A stretch of 64,000 bases of DNA from an uncultured Maribacter sp. (GTDB taxonomy: Bacteria; Bacteroidota; Bacteroidia; Flavobacteriales; Flavobacteriaceae), in assembly GCF_947496775.1 (NCBI RefSeq), contig NZ_CANMDU010000011.1, positions 80,187 through 144,186 of the forward strand, given 5' to 3'. A model generated the notes under the pieces. The model saw only the letters and a list, made by a program, of their open reading frames with translations, did not search any database and had not been told where the DNA came from. Positions 62,766-64,000 of this stretch are shown here, one piece after another (positions within the stretch are counted from its first letter, which is position 1; every line of letters begins with the position of its first letter). A program made the position numbers and the translations under genes.

Positions 62766-63851
62766 ATGAAAAAAATTATCACATTGTTTATGGCTTTTGC
62801 TTTGGTTTTTGTTTCATGCGAAACAGAATCATTGGATGTTTCTAACCTAGATTCGGTAGATGCTAAGAGTAAAGTCAAAAAGGATAAATCCAAATCAGAC
62901 TACTCGAATAAAGATTTATGCAACGTAAATTTACTGCCAATCCTACCAGAATTTGTAGAGGCGTGTACTACTGTAAAACCTGCAGATGCTTCGTATTTTT
63001 TGATAGATATTGAATTAGGAGATTTAGCGGGATCAGATATTCCCGCTTGGTGTGTAGATGTAGACCTATCATTAAACGTAGAGTGTTTTAATGCTGAAGT
63101 TTATTCCAGTTATGATATTTTACCTGATAATAAATTTGAAAATCCGCAAAACTTTGATTTAGTTAATTGGATTCTTAATCAAGACTTTATTGGACAACCA
63201 AGTCCAAGTGGAGGTAACTACACTTTTGGAGACCTTCAATGGGCTATTTGGGAATTAATAGACGATAAGAATTGTGTTTCATGTACTTACCTTGGTGATG
63301 ACTGGAGCGAAGAAAAAGGGTTAGAAATTGTTGATTCTGCAGTAGTAAATGGAGAAAATTTTGAACCTATGGCTGGACAAAATCTTGCTATTGTACTAAT
63401 TCCTACAAACAACAAACAAAGTGTTATTATTCCTTATTTATTAGCATGTGAACCAGAAGCATCTTCTTGTGAAACAGCTTTTGCTAGAGGAACTGATGGT
63501 AATACATGTTTTAGTGATACACCTCAAGGATTTAATAGGTGGGGTTGGACTATAGGCCCACTAAATGAAGGAGATTATACTTATGATATTTGGGCTGCAG
63601 CGGGTCAATGTGATACTTCAAAAGGAGAACTAGTTGGTACAGTAGATGTTAGTTATAATGCAGGTGATGTCTCTGTTACGTACAATATTGACCCCTACTA
63701 TACCGTAAAAGAAACGCATACGTATGCAGGTAATGGAATGTTTCCTTTAAATAAAAAAGGAAAAGCAACTGTAGCGCCTGGTCAATATAGTATTGAAGAA
63801 AACTTAGATGGAGAAATTTATGTTATAGCACATGCTGTTGTGTGTAAATAA
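62766..63851 (+). CDS. Lipoprotein with possible thioester domain and C-terminal beta domain
   Basis: 361 residues. Lipoprotein signal MKKIITLFMAFALVFVSC. A basic/acidic linker (about 35-50) leads to a domain at about 52-220 with AWCVDVDLSLN (Cys96) and FGDLQWAIWELID (Gln158). This Cys...QxAIW spacing resembles the Cys-Gln thioester domains (TQXA/TED) of surface adhesins. The C-terminal part (about 232-361; ETAFARGTDGNTCF, NRWGWTIGPLNEGDYTYDIWAAAGQCD, TVAPGQYSIEENLDGEIYVIAHAVV) matches a beta domain I recall from secreted flavobacterial proteins. Role unknown; surface attachment possible. Cys-rich for an exported protein. Confidence 0.72.
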   Translation: MKKIITLFMAFALVFVSCETESLDVSNLDSVDAKSKVKKDKSKSDYSNKDLCNVNLLPILPEFVEACTTVKPADASYFLIDIELGDLAGSDIPAWCVDVDLSLNVECFNAEVYSSYDILPDNKFENPQNFDLVNWILNQDFIGQPSPSGGNYTFGDLQWAIWELIDDKNCVSCTYLGDDWSEEKGLEIVDSAVVNGENFEPMAGQNLAIVLIPTNNKQSVIIPYLLACEPEASSCETAFARGTDGNTCFSDTPQGFNRWGWTIGPLNEGDYTYDIWAAAGQCDTSKGELVGTVDVSYNAGDVSVTYNIDPYYTVKETHTYAGNGMFPLNKKGKATVAPGQYSIEENLDGEIYVIAHAVVCK

Positions 63852-63879
63852 ATGTAATTTATACAAAAAAAATAGTAAA

Positions 63880-63926
63880 AAAACATAGAAAGCAAAGTTC
63901 TTTATAGTCTTTGTTCTCTATGTTTT
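63880..63926 (+). terminator. Terminator after the final lipoprotein gene
   Basis: Imperfect hairpin: outer stem AAAACATAGA / TCTATGTTTT, internal loop, inner stem CAAAG / CTTTG. Confidence 0.7.
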
Positions 63927-63970
63927 GAGTCGTCCTAAAATAGGTTGACAATTTATTAAATAATTAAATT

Positions 63971-63998
63971 AATCCAGCGAAGCTAGCTTCGCTGGATT
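63971..63998. repeat. Perfect 28-bp palindrome at window end
   Basis: Arms AATCCAGCGAAGCT and AGCTTCGCTGGATT, followed by T residues; could be a terminator of a gene beyond the window. It lies about 20 bp after GTCGTCCTAAAATAGG, a stretch that resembles insertion-sequence ends seen in flavobacteria (recalled). Confidence 0.6.
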
Positions 63999-64000
63999 TT

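Overview
The window is 64 kb of AT-rich bacterial chromosome that reads as a member of the Flavobacteriaceae (Bacteroidota). Several things point there: a TonB-dependent receptor followed by its lipoprotein partner, a type IX secretion (T9SS) sorting domain, lipoproteins with short SC lipoboxes, the bacillithiol deacetylase BshB1, a fused CcsBA cytochrome c biogenesis protein, lineage families such as DUF4290, DUF2911 and DUF2520, a MurA with Asp in place of the usual catalytic Cys, and promoters of the Bacteroidetes type (TTG, 19-20 bp, TAnnTTTG). Most of it looks like core genome. No prophage, CRISPR array, intact insertion sequence or defence island is visible.

Layout. 0-2.3 kb: the end of a TonB receptor and its lipoprotein. 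2.3-6 kb (minus): a sulfite-oxidase-like molybdoenzyme, a monohaem cytochrome c and a sterol desaturase-like hydroxylase, then a small membrane protein and folE. 6-7.6 kb: LolD-type ABC ATPase and a TIGR02757 protein. 7.6-9.6 kb: a four-domain fasciclin lipoprotein. 10-13.4 kb: a PhoX/DUF839-type lipoprotein and a di-haem cytochrome c peroxidase. 13.4-13.8 kb: a decayed secreted-protein gene. 13.9-18.5 kb: membrane protein, SGNH hydrolase, CrtI/retinol-saturase-type oxidoreductase and M28 peptidase, closed by a bidirectional terminator facing tRNA-His. 18.8-23.1 kb: two tandem TPR sensor kinases. 23.1-28.4 kb (minus): bshB1, a trans-sulfuration PLP enzyme and ccsBA. 28.6-30.5 kb: DUF2520, KdsC-type phosphatase and Maf. 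30.5-32.9 kb: an OM barrel, a lipoprotein and a short MscS protein.

33-40.4 kb is the most structured accessory-like stretch: a PIG-L deacetylase/amidotransferase-like fusion, a 36-residue membrane ORF overlapping its stop codon, a sodium:solute symporter, a Nudix-type regulator with a dead Nudix box, a perfect inverted repeat ahead of galK, then galK-galT. 40.5-46.3 kb: DUF2911 protein, T9SS cargo protein, photolyase and a run of small stress-type genes (NTF2-like, GNAT, exported VOC, pirin). 46.4-48.8 kb (minus): murA, DUF4290 and DUF493. 48.9-52.8 kb: NTPase, recQ, fmt and HU. 52.9-60.8 kb: YqgE, class-IV aminotransferase, START-like protein, tRNA-Met, a cNMP/CBS/DUF294 protein with a DnaQ-type exonuclease, purC, phoH, SAM hydrolase family and ABM protein. 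61.1-63.9 kb: dnaN and an exported lipoprotein with a possible thioester domain. The final 70 bases contain a perfect palindrome.

The best leads are the 36-residue membrane ORF between the deacetylase and the symporter, the Nudix-type regulator with its likely galK operator, MurA Asp121 (predicted fosfomycin insensitivity), the possible Cys-Gln thioester lipoprotein, and the sulfite dehydrogenase operon that ends in a sterol desaturase homologue. No clearly new multi-gene defence or mobile system was found.
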